Positions 37,301-46,657 of a DNA stretch of 64,000 nucleotides are shown piece after piece. A model generated the notes under the pieces. That model saw only the letters and a list, made by a program, of their open reading frames with translations, was not told the origin of the DNA and did no database searches. Both the position numbers and the translations under genes were made by a program. The stretch is from Dromiciops gliroides. Taxonomy: Eukaryota > Chordata > Mammalia > Microbiotheria > Microbiotheriidae. Position 1 is the first letter of the stretch, and every line of letters starts with the position of its first letter. The DNA lies in contig NC_057861.1 of assembly GCF_019393635.1 (NCBI RefSeq), positions 57,549,532-57,613,531 of the forward strand, in the 5' to 3' direction.

Positions 37301-38273
37301 GCCCGTGGACAGCCTCTCCTTGATGTACTACAATCCTGAGGTTGACAAGATGCTACATCGCTGCAGGGAGCTGCCCAGGATAATGATGGACAGGGTGGAT
37401 AATCTGGCCAGGGAACTGAAAACAGGCATTGAGCAGGTGGCCCGAGAAAACACCGATCTGAAGCGTCAGAAGGAGGCCAATGCGAACAGCTGGGAGACCT
37501 GCAAGGAGGAGAAGGAGAAGGTGGTCAAGGAGAACCAAGAGAAGCTGCAGAAAGTCCATGAGGACTGTGTGAAACAAGGCCGGCTAGCCTTGGAAGAGAA
37601 GGCTGCTCTACAGAGGGAGAAGGAGGCCTTGACCAAGGAACTAGAGGAGAAGAAGAAGGAGCTGATCTTGATCAAGGGGCAGCTGGACATCAACAAGTCC
37701 ACCCTGGAGACCTGCATCAGGGCCAAGGTCAAGGCTGGGCCCGGGGAGTCAGCCAGAGTCAGAGTGGGGGGAGCACCTCAAGGCCTGAGGGAAGGAGGAG
37801 TTTGGAATCGGGCATAGGGATGAGGAGGACAAGGAGGAAGAGAAAGGGGAGGCTGCGGTTAGAGTTGGAGCTGGTCAAGAGGGTGGAGAGGGGGTTGGGT
37901 TGGAATTGGGCTGAGAGAAGGATGAAGTTGGGTTGGGGGTTGAGTTAATCTTGGTCAAGAGGATGCATAGGGGATCGAGTTAAAAGAGGGTTGGGGGCTA
38001 AGTTGGGCTGGATGACCCCAGCCAAGTCATTTAACCTTACAGCATCCCAGGCAGATTTCTAAGACTACAAATGCCAGAAGAGGTGGTGCTATGCATTAGT
38101 AGAGGTTTCTCACTAAGGAGTTCCATCTACCAGTGAAGTCACAGGTTCACTTCCCTATTGAATGAAATCAACGACTGACTCATCTTAGGGTTTTTATTCT
38201 TATTAGATTCTTATATATCCTTATTGTCCTATGGTTGGGAATAGGATTGACGTTTGAATGGGCTAGTGCTGAG

Positions 38274-38318
<45 letters not shown>

Positions 38319-41300
38319 TCTGGATGATTGTGTGTGTACAAGTCTGGGATTGCCTTCCTAGGAGTGTGTTCTCCAGGATTTACACATTTGTATGGCTCTC
38401 AATGTGTCTGAGCTTCCTGTGTGCATATCTCCAGGTTCCTCTGTCCTGACGGAACCAGGGACACAACCTCCTTTCTTGTTTCTGAGTTGAACAGACAGAC
38501 CCAAGTAGACCCAGGCCCTTGGTTGGGAGGTTGGCAAAGGAGCCTTAAGGCACTTGAGTTCTGGGGGGCCCTAAACCTTAGTGCTGGAAGGGACCTCAGA
38601 GGTCATTCTTCATTTGACAAATAAAGAAACTGAGGGCCACGGAGGTTAAATGACTTGCCCAGGATCATGCAGGTAGTTCAATCAGAGCCACTACCCTTTC
38701 TAGTATACCAAGCTCCCTCTAACCCATATGTATTCTTCCAACCTTCACAGGCCCAGGGTTCACCACCCGTTTTGCGACCCCCTGGTCCTGCTAACCCAGC
38801 TCCCATTGGTAAGTTGAGTCAGAAGAGGAGTGAGCCTTTTGGGCTTAGACATTCATATTTTCTCCACTGCCCTTGACACTTTCCTCAAGCTGAGTCCAGG
38901 CCTTTGGGAGCATTCATGTGCTAGATCTCTGCTCTCCAGTCAGGAAGAAGCCACCTGGAAGCTTCTAGGGTCCAATGTTCCCCCCCTAGAAACAGTTGGA
39001 GTAAATATTAAAACAGTAAATAGAGAGGAGTAGTGGGAAGACTGAGTTTGGGGGCCTTCAGACCCAAGGGCCCAAATCTCATTTATGTTAAAAGCTGAGA
39101 TAGATGAGACATCTATCTATCCGTTGCTCCCAGACTCCACTCCACCCAGCAGGAGGTTAGCAGAGGTTAGCATGGGGAGGCCCAAAGCTGACTCCCTGCT
39201 TTTTCCCTCCTCAGACCCTGCTGACCTAGAAGACTTCAAGAAGAAGCTCTTGGAGAGTTATCAGAAGGTTAACATACCTTCTGGAAGCTCAGCCAGGTAA
39301 GCATCCCTTCGGCTCCTCAGGCCAGGGTGAGGTCTGCTTACAATCACCTATGTGCCAGAACCTCAGAGAAATCATCTAGATGAGCCCTGGAGGGCGGGAA
39401 GGCAAGGTTTCTTCTTTATTCCCATTTCACAGATGTGTCCCTACCTTAGGACTGGGGTCCCCATCCTTGAGACTCAGGGTTGTGTCCACTCCATTCTCCC
39501 CTCAGCCTCTGAAGAGGGAGTGGTTTTATCATTCAGTGGATAGAGGACTGGACTTGCAGAAAGGAGACCTGGGTTCAAATCCCACACCTGCTAACTATGT
39601 CAACCTCTCAGTGCCTCAGTTTCCTCTTCTGAAAAATGGGGATAAGACTACTTGCATTGCAGGTCTCAGTTCTTCAACTTGCCCTGTGTGACCCTGGGCA
39701 AGTCTTAACCTCTATAAGCCTCAGTTTCTTCTTTTGAAAAATGGTGGTTCTGGATTCAATGACCCCCTTTCAGTTCCAGATTTAGGAATGATGAAGCCTC
39801 GTTCCCAGGGCCATTAGAAACCTAAAAGTGCTACCATCATTTCAAGCTATCCTTCTCATGGTAAGCCATAGGCCCAACACCACACCAGGACTGTGTTTTT
39901 ATGAAACAAAAAGATACTTTGTTGCATGGGTCTCATACAAGAGTAGACTATTCACACACAGGTAAAGCAAACAGAGACAGAGAAAAGAGAAACAAGGTTA
40001 GCCTTTGTTTTGTTTTTTTTTGTGTTGTTGTTGTTGTTGTTTTTAGTGAGGCAATTAGGGTTAAGTGACTTGCCCAGAGTCACACAGCTAGTCGGTGTTA
40101 AGTGTCTGAGGCCGGATTTGAACTCAGGTACTCCTGATTCCAGGGCCGGTGCTCTATCCACTGGACCACCTAGTCGCCCCCAAAGTTAGCCTTTGAAAAT
40201 GTATCTTCCAGCAACTTGGAAGAGTGAAACGATCACCAGCCTTAGAGTCAGGAAACCTGGCTTCCAATCCTGCTCCTGACACTTCTTGCCCAAAAAAGCC
40301 TCTAAGCCTCGATTTCCTCATCTGAAAAATAAGAAGGCTCCTACTTCATGGGATTGTGAGAAAAGTGCTTTGAAGGCCTTCAAAGACTATGGAAATGGCT
40401 ATTTACTATGACTGGTCTCCTTTGTCAGTCATTCAGCATTTACTAAGCACTTACCCTAAGCCAGGCACTGAGCTAAGCACTGGGCATACAAAGGAAGGAA
40501 AAAATTGGTCCCTGCCCTCAGAGATCTCACATTCTTTTTTTTTTTTTTTTTTGGTGAGGCAGTTGGGGTTAAGTGACTTGCCCAGGGTCACACAGCTAGT
40601 AAGTGTCAAGTGTCTGAGGCCAGATTTGAGCTCAGGTCCTCCTGAATCCAGGGCCAGTGCTTTATCCACTGTGCCACCTAGCTGCCCCAAGATCTTACAT
40701 TCTAATGGGAGAAGCTACAAGTAAATAACCAGGTACATACAGGGAACCTACAAGATAAATGTAGAGCAGACAGAAGGTGATCTCAGAGGGAAGGCTCTAG
40801 CGGTGAAGGGGAGATTGGGAAAGGTCTCTTGTAGAGGGTAGGATTTAAGGTGGCTCCTTTACTCTAGCTCATTCTGTGTGGCCTATGAGGGTAGAACTGG
40901 GACCAGAGGTTGGAATTTACTGGGAGTCCACTTTCAGCTAATTATAAGGGAAAATTTCCTGACATGCAGAGCTATCTGTGAATGGAGTGGGCATAAGAAG
41001 GTCCTCATCATTGGAGGTGATGGAGACTCAAGCAGAGGCAGGAAGACTCTTGGTCAGAGGATGCTCTCAAGGGGATTCCTTCTTGGGGGGGGGCAGGATG
41101 TTGGAGGAGGGACACATTAAAGATCCTCTGATTCTGGAACTGGACAAGGTTGGACTGTTACTAACCTTTTTACCTTTCCTTCTAAATGCTAATTGGTAGT
41201 ATTTGTTTTGAGATTCCCCCACCCACTACAATGATGTATTTTTGTTTCCTCAAGACAGTGGATTAAAGCTCCCAGGGCCTTATAGGGACAAAAGTGAACT

Positions 41301-42612
41301 AGGCTGGGGGCAGCATGTTTCCAAGATGGTAGGCCCCAGGGGTCCTTGGGAGGTACCAGAGGAAGGGACAGTGGAGGCCTGGAGCCAAAGCCTGGCTCTT
41401 GGCCAAAAAGGCCCATTTCAGAACTCGGCTCCATAGACAAACTGGGAAGTGGTATCAATGGCCTAGTGAATCACCACAGTTGAACTGGTGTGCCGATGTT
41501 CACAAAGTCAGCTCTTGGGCTTGGCAGTTTGTCAGGAGAAAGAAGTGTTTTATGTCACAGGAAGGGCTGATTCAGGGATATGGCTGAATGCCAGGCCTTA
41601 GAGCCAAACAAGCATTCATGATCATTGACTGCCTGCTACCTGGGGTCTCTAGACCACCCCAATTCTCCCCCTGGCCAGCTAGGTGGTGTAATGGATAGAG
41701 TACAGGGCCTGGAGCCAGGAAGATTCATCTTCCTGAGTTAAAATCTGACTTCAGGCACTTACTGGCTGTGTGACCCTGGGCAAGTCACTTCACCCTGTTT
41801 GCTACAGTTGCCTCATCTGTCAGATGAGTTGAAGAAAGAAATGGCAAACCACCCCAGTATCTTAGCGAAGAAAACAGCAAATGGGATCACAAAGAATTTA
41901 ATGTGATTGAAAAATGAGCAATAGGGGCAGCTAAGTAACACAGTGGATAAAGCACTGGTCCTGGAGTCAGGAGGACCTGAGCCCAAATCCGGCCTCAGAC
42001 ACTTGACACTTACTAGCTGTGTGACCCTGGGCAAGTCACTTAACCCAATTGCCTCACCAAAAAAGAAGAAAGAAAGAAAAGAAAAATGAACAATAACAAC
42101 TCTCTCTGAGCCCTCACTTCTTCATCTTTCCCTTCAGGAGTGAGGCACCCCTTCTAGGAAGGTGCTTCCCCTCTTTGGGCCTGTTTAGGCAAAGGGAACA
42201 AGGCTGGCTGTGGCCATGGGCTCAGGATATATCTCTTAGAGTCTCCTACAACCTGAAAGTCTCAGTCTAGCCCTCAGTCTAGTCTAATGGCTCCTCTCAG
42301 CCCTTGGGGGAGCTGGGTTTTTCTCATATTTGCATTCCTGGGGGCAGCTAGGTGGCTCAGTGGATAAAGCACCGGCCTTGGATTCAGGAGGACCTGAGTT
42401 CAAATCTGGCTTCAAACACCTGATACTTACTAGCTGTGTGACCCTGGGCAAGTCACTTAACCCTCATTGCCCCACAAAAAAATATATAGATATATTTGCA
42501 TTCCTGGGGGTTGGATAAGTCTTCCTTGGGCCCAGCCATCATTGGACCCCTAAGCTCAGAGCCTCAAGGCTCCTTAGCTCTTTTTTCCAAGTTCTTGCCT
42601 ATTGCAGATAAG
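21761..42612 (+). CDS. PLVAP: PLVAP, plasmalemma vesicle-associated protein (gene span)
   Basis: PLVAP is a type II membrane glycoprotein that dimerises to form the diaphragms of caveolae and fenestrae in endothelial cells. The coding exons join in phase at 21761-22132, 34018-34114, 37024-37727, 38751-38808 and 39215-39296, with the stop completed in an inferred last exon at 42608, giving about 438 residues (human 442). A short cytoplasmic N terminus is followed by one membrane segment (about residues 27-50, containing [20 protein letters not shown]), then an extracellular stalk with sequons at N84, N90, N114 and N154 and long coiled coils. The C terminus is proline-rich. The start is the first Met before the membrane segment and aligns with the mammalian N terminus. 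Intron 1 (about 11.9 kb) carries an antisense retroviral fossil. The gene converges with GTPBP3, as in human. Identity is very secure; the last exon is less so. Confidence 0.93.
23550..23760 (+). repeat. SINE-tail-like minisatellite cluster
   Basis: Five to six decayed units with 'ctctgacattctatgttcta'. Confidence 0.6.
25240..25389 (+). repeat. WSINE1-like tRNA SINE, young copy
   Basis: Full copy close to consensus, with A-rich tail and a perfect 13-base target duplication gagaaaggatgat at 25226-25238 and 25390-25402. Confidence 0.93.
25925..26190 (+). repeat. Long-form marsupial tRNA SINE
   Basis: tRNA-like head followed by a unique body ('aaatggcaatccgctccagt') ending in 'aactgaacaacaaa'. 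About 265 bases. Confidence 0.8.
26405..26706 (+). repeat. Long SINE with 'gaacatcc' body
   Basis: A tRNA-like head with a different long body ('gccatctccagttgtcctga') ending in gaaggacaa. Its tail was later hit by a SINE and by the retrovirus; the remaining 'acaaacaacaa' end reappears at 33292-33303. Confidence 0.75.
26707..26859 (+). repeat. WSINE1-like tRNA SINE nested in a SINE tail
   Basis: Target duplication aagaatgaaggacaa: the first copy is at 26692-26706; the second starts at 26860 and is itself split by the retrovirus after its 11th base, resuming next to the virus's other end. Confidence 0.88.
26871..27401 (-). mobile_element. LTR of the OTU-bearing retrovirus
   Basis: 531 bases bounded by TGTG...CACA. 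Read on the - strand it starts directly after the polypurine tract. AATAAA is the complement of 26984-26989, and a TTATAAGG-like box lies near 27090. It contains a perfect 39-bp tandem duplication (27235-27273 and 27274-27312) and a second, shorter doublet with the unit aaccgacaaggccacc near 27105-27135. Confidence 0.8.
27402..27422 (-). other. Polypurine tract
   Basis: On the - strand a purine run (gaggaagcaaaggggggaaa) ends immediately at the LTR's TGTG. This is the plus-strand primer site expected next to a 3' LTR and fixes the orientation. Confidence 0.8.
27423..28925 (-). other. Spacer between pol-OTU and polypurine tract
   Basis: About 1.5 kb where env would normally lie. I see no signal peptide plus surface/transmembrane layout, no CKS17-like segment and no long frame. 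It contains a small tandem run of ctggactctggt units (27720-27810), A/T-rich tracts and a partly duplicated phrase (gtgattgtgct near 28012 and 28110). A hydrophobic short frame near 27420-27677 matches nothing known to me. Origin unknown. Confidence 0.6.
28926..33041 (-). CDS. Retroviral Pro-Pol frame fused to an OTU deubiquitinase domain
   Basis: Open for about 1371 codons from a non-ATG point, as expected when Pro-Pol is made by read-through or frameshift from gag. Domains by residue are aspartic protease 16-110 (DTGAS at 32), reverse transcriptase 170-400 (YVDD at 341), RNase H 640-785 (YTDGSS at 645), integrase 835-1165 with an HHCC-type zinc site near 848-885, a DDE core (914, 972, 1008) and a WEGPF motif at 1135. 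A linker (1166-1210) then joins an OTU domain (1211-1348) and a 23-residue tail. Integrase and OTU share one frame with no gap. Protease to integrase is standard gammaretroviral; the OTU part is not, and is closest to host OTUD3. Whether any protein is made is unknown. Confidence 0.9.
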   Translation of the reverse strand: MNALVPVHSPPQSNEPHVTLKVGETYYDCLLDTGASKSVLVSKPDAGCRPVGYLNVVGVSGKSQRVAKLNPRMVSMGPLTVEHSFLLMPDAPVNLLGRDLLCKLRATISCAPDGAVSLQLPEDTVHLLPILLTEAQGTAGEVSKIPSDIPESLWASSPNEVGLLKSAMPVTFKVKGGPPPSIPQYPLSREAIEGITPIIEALKSQGIIIPCHHSPCNTPILPVKKPKPGPDGKPVYRFVQDLRAINNYVIPRHSIVANPAMIISSIPYESTCFTVVDLCSAFFSIPVHEDFQYLFAFTWKNRQWTWTRLPQGFVDSPTLFSQILQQDLASITFKASTLVQYVDDLLLASPNAEICQEDSRHLLLELHKRGHKVSKTKVQWCLPQVEYLGFILAAGTRSVSSKRVQAIQQLSAPTTKRQLRAILGAAGYCRQWIPSFGEITKPLIALTKSSVPDSLQLDPQHLSAIKELKRALLSAPALGLPDYSKPFTLFVHEQRGVASGVLTQSLGPNQRPIAYYSIQLDPVAAGVPPCLRAVAATALLVEKASDLVLGNPLTVQCPHEVEALLLRHRTQAFSDQRLAKYEITLLGNENITLKRCTVLNPATLLPNLPFSGEPLHDCASLVDMAEKPRDDLFDTPLENPDLVLYTDGSSFMREGTRFTGAAVVSDYDTLWAASLPCHFSAQAAELVALTQACNIAKDKSATIFTDSKYGFGICHFIGMIWRQRGFLTSSGKAIANGDLIKDLLDALKLPSSLAVVHCPAHTGNSDPVSKGNARADSAAKLAALEAPEHVFNLSPSEDIPSNLTYDDSEVEKWKKKFKAKQINGIWGSPEGKPFLPWKFYHQVCLSVHRKGHFGTQGIVDSIKRTWIAPGVTNTASRICSGCSTCQSYNQYAFKAKAYGGRPLAYTPFEHLQIDYITMPKAGHYKFCLVIVDQLTRWVEAFPSPRATAAFVAKILLKEIVPRFGPPALIDSDKGTHFTDSILSQIYSFLGVTPKFHTPYHPQSSGQVERMNKELKSMIGKLCTETHLKWPDVLPLALFYLRNRPRGELHISPYEMLFGHPPIQAKTFSPVYTSLVGGDTSVASYIQELQTRLRELHEAGAVVQAGPLDFSLHNFNPGDKIYVKNFQRTSGTQPAWEGPFQVLLTTPTAIKIGEKDSWIHCSHIKPAPFIGEEISDRPEVDAKEVKTLTIATVKEQRKFRGNRQFPFNNPTDQLNALGLSLRKVSGDGNCLFRALADQLEGHCRNHLRHRQEAASYMINHRHEFESFIVNDSPFEEYVDELKKFGKWGGNDTIVAFAKQHQLNVVVHQLNQPLLKISGTDKTDARELHIFYHKEHYDSIRKINDNSETPATLACRELGNQLKQCGIPQTLAA
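28998..29411 (-). other. OTUD3-like OTU domain at the Pol C terminus
   Basis: Host OTUD3 is a cysteine protease that removes ubiquitin chains. The segment has [10 protein letters not shown] with the catalytic Asp and Cys (residues 1226 and 1229), the conserved [10 protein letters not shown] stretch, and the catalytic-His region [14 protein letters not shown] (His 1334). By eye about two thirds of residues match human OTUD3 as I remember it, well above other OTU proteins. The host gene has introns; this copy has none, so it probably came from spliced mRNA. The match starts near DQLNALGL and stops near ETPA; the basic and UBA-like parts of OTUD3 are absent, and the tail is unrelated. Confidence 0.88.
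33128..33285 (+). repeat. WSINE1-like tRNA SINE at the retrovirus edge
   Basis: Full copy with a perfect 10-base target duplication caaaggacaa at 33118-33127 and 33286-33295. It landed across the junction between the retrovirus and the older SINE tail. Confidence 0.9.
34018..34114 (+). CDS. PLVAP: PLVAP exon 2
   Basis: 97 bases after TTTTTCTAG, encoding [20 protein letters not shown] and on to NYT, matching the human segment VIYTNNQRYMAAIILSEKQC in position and pattern. The donor is ACAG|GTTGGA, phase 1. The NYT sequon at N154 is the fourth in the stalk. Confidence 0.88.
35382..35541 (-). repeat. WSINE1-like tRNA SINE, reverse
   Basis: Reverse copy; the motif tcaatttct stands on both sides. 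Confidence 0.88.
35829..35975 (+). repeat. WSINE1-like tRNA SINE
   Basis: Full copy; agaatgagc is duplicated at both ends. Confidence 0.9.
36451..36572 (+). repeat. WSINE1-like tRNA SINE (first of three)
   Basis: Diverged copy; agttcatagatctcagg before and agttcacagatctcagg after form a target duplication with one change. Confidence 0.82.
36615..36790 (+). repeat. WSINE1-like tRNA SINE (second of three)
   Basis: Full copy; its target aagaagccctatgatagg is at 36597-36614 and again at 36791-36808. Confidence 0.9.
36809..36950 (+). repeat. WSINE1-like tRNA SINE (third of three)
   Basis: It shares the same target as its neighbour: gccctatgataggg appears a third time at 36951. The copy ends 73 bases before PLVAP exon 3. 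Confidence 0.9.
37024..37727 (+). CDS. PLVAP: PLVAP exon 3 (main coiled-coil exon)
   Basis: 704 bases after CCCTCACAG. It encodes most of the extracellular coiled coil, including [15 protein letters not shown] and [16 protein letters not shown], which match human PLVAP closely, and the conserved cysteines of DTCIKT-like ETCIRAK. The frame joins exon 2 in phase 1 and leaves in phase 0 at AAG|GTCAAG. Confidence 0.95.
37728..38750 (+). other. PLVAP: PLVAP intron 3
   Basis: About 1 kb, with a GT microsatellite at 38276-38317 and a reverse MIR relic near 38570-38690. Confidence 0.8.
38751..38808 (+). CDS. PLVAP: PLVAP exon 4 (proline-rich)
   Basis: 58 bases between AACCTTCACAG and ATTG|GTAAGT. 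It encodes [19 protein letters not shown], the proline-rich C-terminal region of the family. Confidence 0.85.
39215..39300 (+). CDS. PLVAP: PLVAP exon 5 (C terminus)
   Basis: Begins after CCCTCCTCAG and encodes [17 protein letters not shown], matching human DPASLEEFKRKILES. A strong donor CAG|GTAAGC is at 39296/39297. Without splicing the frame reads AGG TAA and stops at 39300; with splicing to 42608 it reads AGA TAA. Both give the same last residue, Arg. Confidence 0.88.
40008..40184 (-). repeat. WSINE1-like tRNA SINE, reverse
   Basis: Reverse copy with a (gtt)n tail; gttagcctttg is duplicated at the edges. Confidence 0.88.
40425..40875 (+). repeat. Mid-length interspersed repeat split by a SINE
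   Basis: Head 'catttactaagcacttaccc', then 'ggtccctgccctcagagatc', and after the SINE (40531-40688) a body ending in 'gtaggatttaaggtggctcc'. Related copies are at 44620, 51500 and 62155. I cannot name the family. Confidence 0.55.
40531..40688 (-). repeat. WSINE1-like tRNA SINE, reverse
   Basis: Reverse copy inside another repeat; the target is gatctcacattct on one side and gatcttacattct on the other. Confidence 0.88.
41674..41915 (+). repeat. Long-form marsupial tRNA SINE
   Basis: Head 'agctaggtggtgtaatggat' and the 'aaatggcaaaccaccccagt' body of the long subfamily. Confidence 0.78.
41925..42075 (+). repeat. WSINE1-like tRNA SINE
   Basis: Full copy just after the long-form SINE; a gaaaaatga-like target stands on both sides. 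Confidence 0.85.
42341..42485 (+). repeat. WSINE1-like tRNA SINE
   Basis: Full copy; atttgcattcctggggg flanks it on both sides, a clean target duplication. Confidence 0.92.
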
Positions 42613-43310
42613 ACACCCCCATTCTGCTTCTCCTAGGGCTCCAAGGACCACGTCTCCAGACCCCCCTCCTCTCTGGTGTCCTAACCTCAGACTTCCCAAA
42701 GCTGCTTTCTCCTCTGCTCCCATCCCAGTCTCACTCTCCATTCTTCCTCCCTGACCCCCAGGACCTGAGTTCATGGACATTGGTGGAACCTGCTGCTCCC
42801 CACTCTGCATCCTGCTTTCCTCCACTTGGAGCTTCTCTGTAGAATCTACTCTCTTTTCAAAACACAGCCAAGGTTGAAGACAAAAACTGCCCCCCCCCAA
42901 AAAAAGAACATATTGGAAGGGGGATGATGGGAAGGGGCTCTTTCTGGGACTAACCTCTCAATCTCTTGCCTAAGCTAAATCTCTACAGACATTATCTTCC
43001 TAGAAAATCAGAATAGATAGCTGAGTAGTAGGCACAGAAACAACAGGAAAACCCAATTAATTGGTCAGAAATTGAGGAGTTGGACATTCAGCAAACCAAA
43101 CTTCCTTGATGTCCTTTTTAAAAAGACTGAAGACTTGGGGCAACCCAGAGGCCTTTGTCTGTGAACTGAGAGAAATCAGGCTAATAAAAAAGGTTGAGAT
43201 CTCTCTTTTTTCTTCCCTTTTCCTTTGGGGATAAACTAGGTTATATAGTCGACTTGATGCCTCTTCACCTGTAAATGGGGTTATTCCTAATAAAGTGTTG
43301 GCCTTTATTA
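42608..43310 (+). other. PLVAP: Inferred PLVAP last exon (mostly 3'UTR)
   Basis: A strong pyrimidine tract and TTGCAG precede 42608. The first bases (a-taa) complete the split codon from exon 5 and then stop. AATAAA at 43289-43294 is followed about 15 bases later by an A-rich run, so the transcript may end near 43310. The exon is non-repetitive. It rests on splice signals only. Confidence 0.5.
43289..43294 (+). terminator. PLVAP: Probable PLVAP poly(A) signal
   Basis: AATAAA with a GT-rich 'gtgttggcc' just downstream, the first good signal after the inferred last exon. Confidence 0.5.
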
Positions 43311-43494
43311 AAAAACAACAACAACAACCCCACAGCCAAGGGGCTTACTGGACTGGGGACCAGGACACCTAGGTTCTTGTCATGGTGATAACTGGCTATG
43401 AGATTTCAAGCAAGTTCCTCCTCATTTGTTTTCCTTTCCTTGAATGCAAAATAAGGGGCTGGACCATATATATGATCTCTAAAGTAAGTTCCCC

Positions 43495-43805
43495 CCCAGT
43501 TTTTATGTTTCTGGGTTCTAAGGATCCTCCCACTTCCAAGATTGTATGTTCTAAAGGCTTTCCCAGCTCTGACATTCTGGGTTCTAAGGATCCTCCCACT
43601 TCTAAGATTCTATGTTCTAAAGGTTCTCCCAGCTCTGACATTCTGGGTTCTAAGGATCCTCCCACTTCTAAGATTCTATGTTCTAAAGGTTCTCCCAGTT
43701 CTGATATTCTAGGTTTTAGGGGCCCTCCCAGTTCTAAGATTCTACATTCTAGTGGTTCTCCCAGTTTTGACAGTCTGGATTCTAAGAACCCTCCCAGTCT
43801 AAAAG
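43495..43805 (+). repeat. 66-bp minisatellite of SINE-tail-like units
   Basis: The phrase 'ggttctaaggatcctcccac' starts near 43514, 43580 and 43646, giving a 66-base period (two 33-base half units). 66 is a multiple of three, so a 22-residue repeat appears in translation; there is no other sign of coding. Confidence 0.85.
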
Positions 43806-43856
43806 CCCTGGTCACTACTTCCAGCACCTTGTGCCCATAAAGACCCCAGTCTTGTA

Positions 43857-43959
<103 letters not shown>

Positions 43960-44171
43960 CCTTGGATGGTTGGTTGGTTGATTTGATTGGAGCTTATGGA
44001 AGATGCTGCATCTGCTTTATGACCCAGACTCCTCTGGCTCAAGCTAAATAAGTTCTCAGAGCCCTCCCATTCCTGACATTCAGCATTTTAAGCTCCCATC
44101 CCTCCCCACCAGATCATTCCTAGGATATTGGAATAACAATGGAGAAATGGAAAGGGAGGCCAGGAAATCAG

Positions 44172-44173
<2 letters not shown>

Positions 44174-44205
<32 letters not shown>

Positions 44206-44570
44206 TACCTTTGCTCTTTGCTCTCTTTGCAACACCCTCCCCTCTGATCTCTGCAAATCTAAATCAGAACCATCCTTCAGGGTCCAGCTCACATTGCACC
44301 TGCTCCAGAAATCCTTCCCCAAATACTCCGGGGTGATTTCACCCTTCTCTGAACATCCATGCATGCTTTCTCTTTGTAGGACTGCAGCTGTGCTGCACAT
44401 AGTGCCCTTAAGGCAGAGAACTTGTGTTCGAATCAATCCTGGGATTTGAGGTCACTTTGTGACCTTGGTCAAGTACTTTCCACTCTCTAAGTCTCAGCTC
44501 CTTCATTTACAAAATGAAGGTGTGGGCATTATCCCAAACCCCTTCCAGCTCCAAATTCTAGGATGAGAGT
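44174..44570 (+). repeat. (CA)n, LINE-2 and MIR relics
   Basis: A CA microsatellite (44174-44203), an L2 3' piece (about 44205-44400) and a MIR relic (about 44425-44570). Confidence 0.6.
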
Positions 44571-44619
44571 TTCTTTTCTTCCCAGTCCCCTTGCCCGTTA
44601 GCACATACAAGTATAGGCC

Positions 44620-45330
44620 TTGTAAGATTCATTCAACAGACATTTATAAAGGGCCAACTCTGAAGAGCCCTGAGCTGGGGGCTGAGGGCAAAAGATTGAT
44701 TTATTTATTTTGGTTTTGGTTTTTGCGGGGCAATGAGGTTAAGTGACTTGCCCAGGGTCACACAGCTAGTAAGTGTCACATGTCTAAGCCGGATATGAAC
44801 TCAGGTCCTCCTGAATTCAGGGCCAGTGCTTTATCTACTGCTGCCACCTAGATGCCCCCGAGGGCAAGAGATTTAGAGATAATTAAGACATAACCTTGGG
44901 CTTCATGGATGGAAATTAGGGGTGAGGGTAGGAGGAGATAAAAAGGAAGGGGTAAGATAAGTATGCAGATAATACAAATTACTATGTGCCAAAGACATAG
45001 GAAGAGTAAGAAATAACTATTAGATCAGCAAAGGAGAATTCATTTCCAGATTACAGGTGGGGGATGATTGACTAAGGCTTCCTGGAGGAGGTAGCACTTG
45101 AGCTGGGCCAAGAGGATTTCAAAAGGCCAGGGAGGAATGTGGAAGGGGTCTAAGGGACAAGGAAAGAACATTCAAAGGATAATTGAGGGGGAGGGGCAGT
45201 GCTGACCATGAAAGCAATAGAACTTCCGAAAAGGGATGGCACTTGAAGGTTTTGAAATCAGGGAAGACTTCTTGTAGGAGGTGAGAGAAAATCTAGATGG
45301 AGAGCTTTGGGAAGCCACATGTCACTAGAG
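44620..45330 (+). repeat. Mid-length interspersed repeat split by a SINE
   Basis: Head 'acatttataaagggccaact', SINE at 44697-44859, then a body with 'cttcctggaggaggtagcac'. Same family as at 51500. Confidence 0.5.
44697..44859 (-). repeat. WSINE1-like tRNA SINE, reverse
   Basis: Reverse copy; the target is gagggcaaaagatt before and gagggcaagagatt after, with one change. Confidence 0.88.
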
Positions 45331-45782
45331 ACTGATCAAAGGGGCTGGATTTGAATCCAAGATGCCCAGGCTCAAAGCCAGTATCTCTTACTTTTTAGCT
45401 TCAGGATGTTGAGCAAACTCTGTGCCTCAGTTTCCTTTTCTGTAAAATAAAGGAGATTGGACTAGATGTCTCTAAGCTCACATCTAGCTTTCAATCCTGT
45501 GACTCCTTTTGAAGCTCAGTATCTATCAGGGGAAATAGGAGCAGGGCATGGTCTGAAAGATATGGGGTTAAGGGGGGCAGTGGGTTGGGGCAACATAGGA
45601 TTTGGATACAGAAGGGACCATCTAAGTCAGGGGTACTTAACCTTTTTGTGTGCATGGTATAGACCCTTTTGGCAGTCAGAATGACATTGTTAAATGCATC
45701 CAATGAAATACATTGGGTTACAAAGGAAACCAATTGTAGTGAAATAACTGTTAAAAACAATTTTTAAAAAAACAAGGTCATG

Positions 45783-45940
45783 GGGGCAGTTAGGTGGCGC
45801 AGTAGATAAAGCACCAGCCCTGGATTCTGAAGGACCTGAGTTCAAATCCAGCCTCAGACACTTGACACTTACTAGCTGTGTGACCCTGGGCAAGTCACTT
45901 AACCCTCATTGTCCAGCAAAAAACCCAAACAAAACACCTG
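45783..45940 (+). repeat. WSINE1-like tRNA SINE
   Basis: Full copy; aaacaaggtcat is duplicated at both ends. The sequence around it (45640-45780) is an old dispersed repeat also seen near 36290, 53510 and 60230. Confidence 0.9.
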
Positions 45941-46611
45941 AAAAACAAGGTCATAGACTGCAGGCTAAGAAGCTCTGATCTAGGCAAAAGCTCTCATTTT
46001 ACAGATGGGGAAACTGAGGCCCAGAGAGAAAAGGTTGCCCAAGGTAATATAGAAGTTGGGTTTGAGTCGATGTTTCCTGATTCCAAGTCCATTGATTTTT
46101 GGAGAGAAGGCCTGGAACAGACGGGGCAGGGCGGTGCAGAGGCTAGAGGCCCAGGGTTTCCAGCCCTCTGTGTCTCTCCCCCCTTCCCTCCCCCAAAGGA
46201 AGGGCTGACAATGGAGAGAAGGCAAAAGGAGCAAAAGAGGCAGCCCCTTAGAAAAACATAGCCCTTGCCAGACTTCCTGCCTGGGGTCCAAAAGGAAAGA
46301 CTTTGGCTGCTCAAAGACAGGCATGCAGGCCCAAGGGAACCAGGGGGTTGGTGTGTGATGGCTGTGGGGCTCACTGTCAGTGTGTCTTTCCCTCCCCCCC
46401 CAACCCTACTCCCTCTGCAGCGGTTAAGGGGACTGTAAACGGCGATGCAGTGATGGGCGGCAGCAGGATCTGGTGACACGTTCCAGAGAGGAAGCCACCC
46501 TCGACCTACGTGATGCCCACCAGAGGTCCACTTACCCATAATATGTCCATGCACCGCCCCCCTCTTCCCCAACACACATGTATACTCTGACACACACATG
46601 CGCGCGTGCAC

Positions 46612-46613
46612 AT

Positions 46614-46654
<41 letters not shown>
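46612..46654. repeat. (CA)n microsatellite
   Basis: About 20 uninterrupted ca units. Confidence 0.95.

Positions 46655-46657
<3 letters not shown>

Larger units (their letters stand above)
39301..42607 (+). other. PLVAP: PLVAP intron 5 (inferred) with SINEs
   Basis: Holds MIR relics (39530-39640 +, 40220-40385 +), SINEs and a mid-length repeat. The stretch 40870-41670 shows nothing I recognise. Confidence 0.55.

Noticed and set aside
43495-43805. Regularly spaced repeats that could suggest a CRISPR array
   Set aside because: This is a vertebrate nuclear sequence; the units are contiguous minisatellite repeats without unique spacers.
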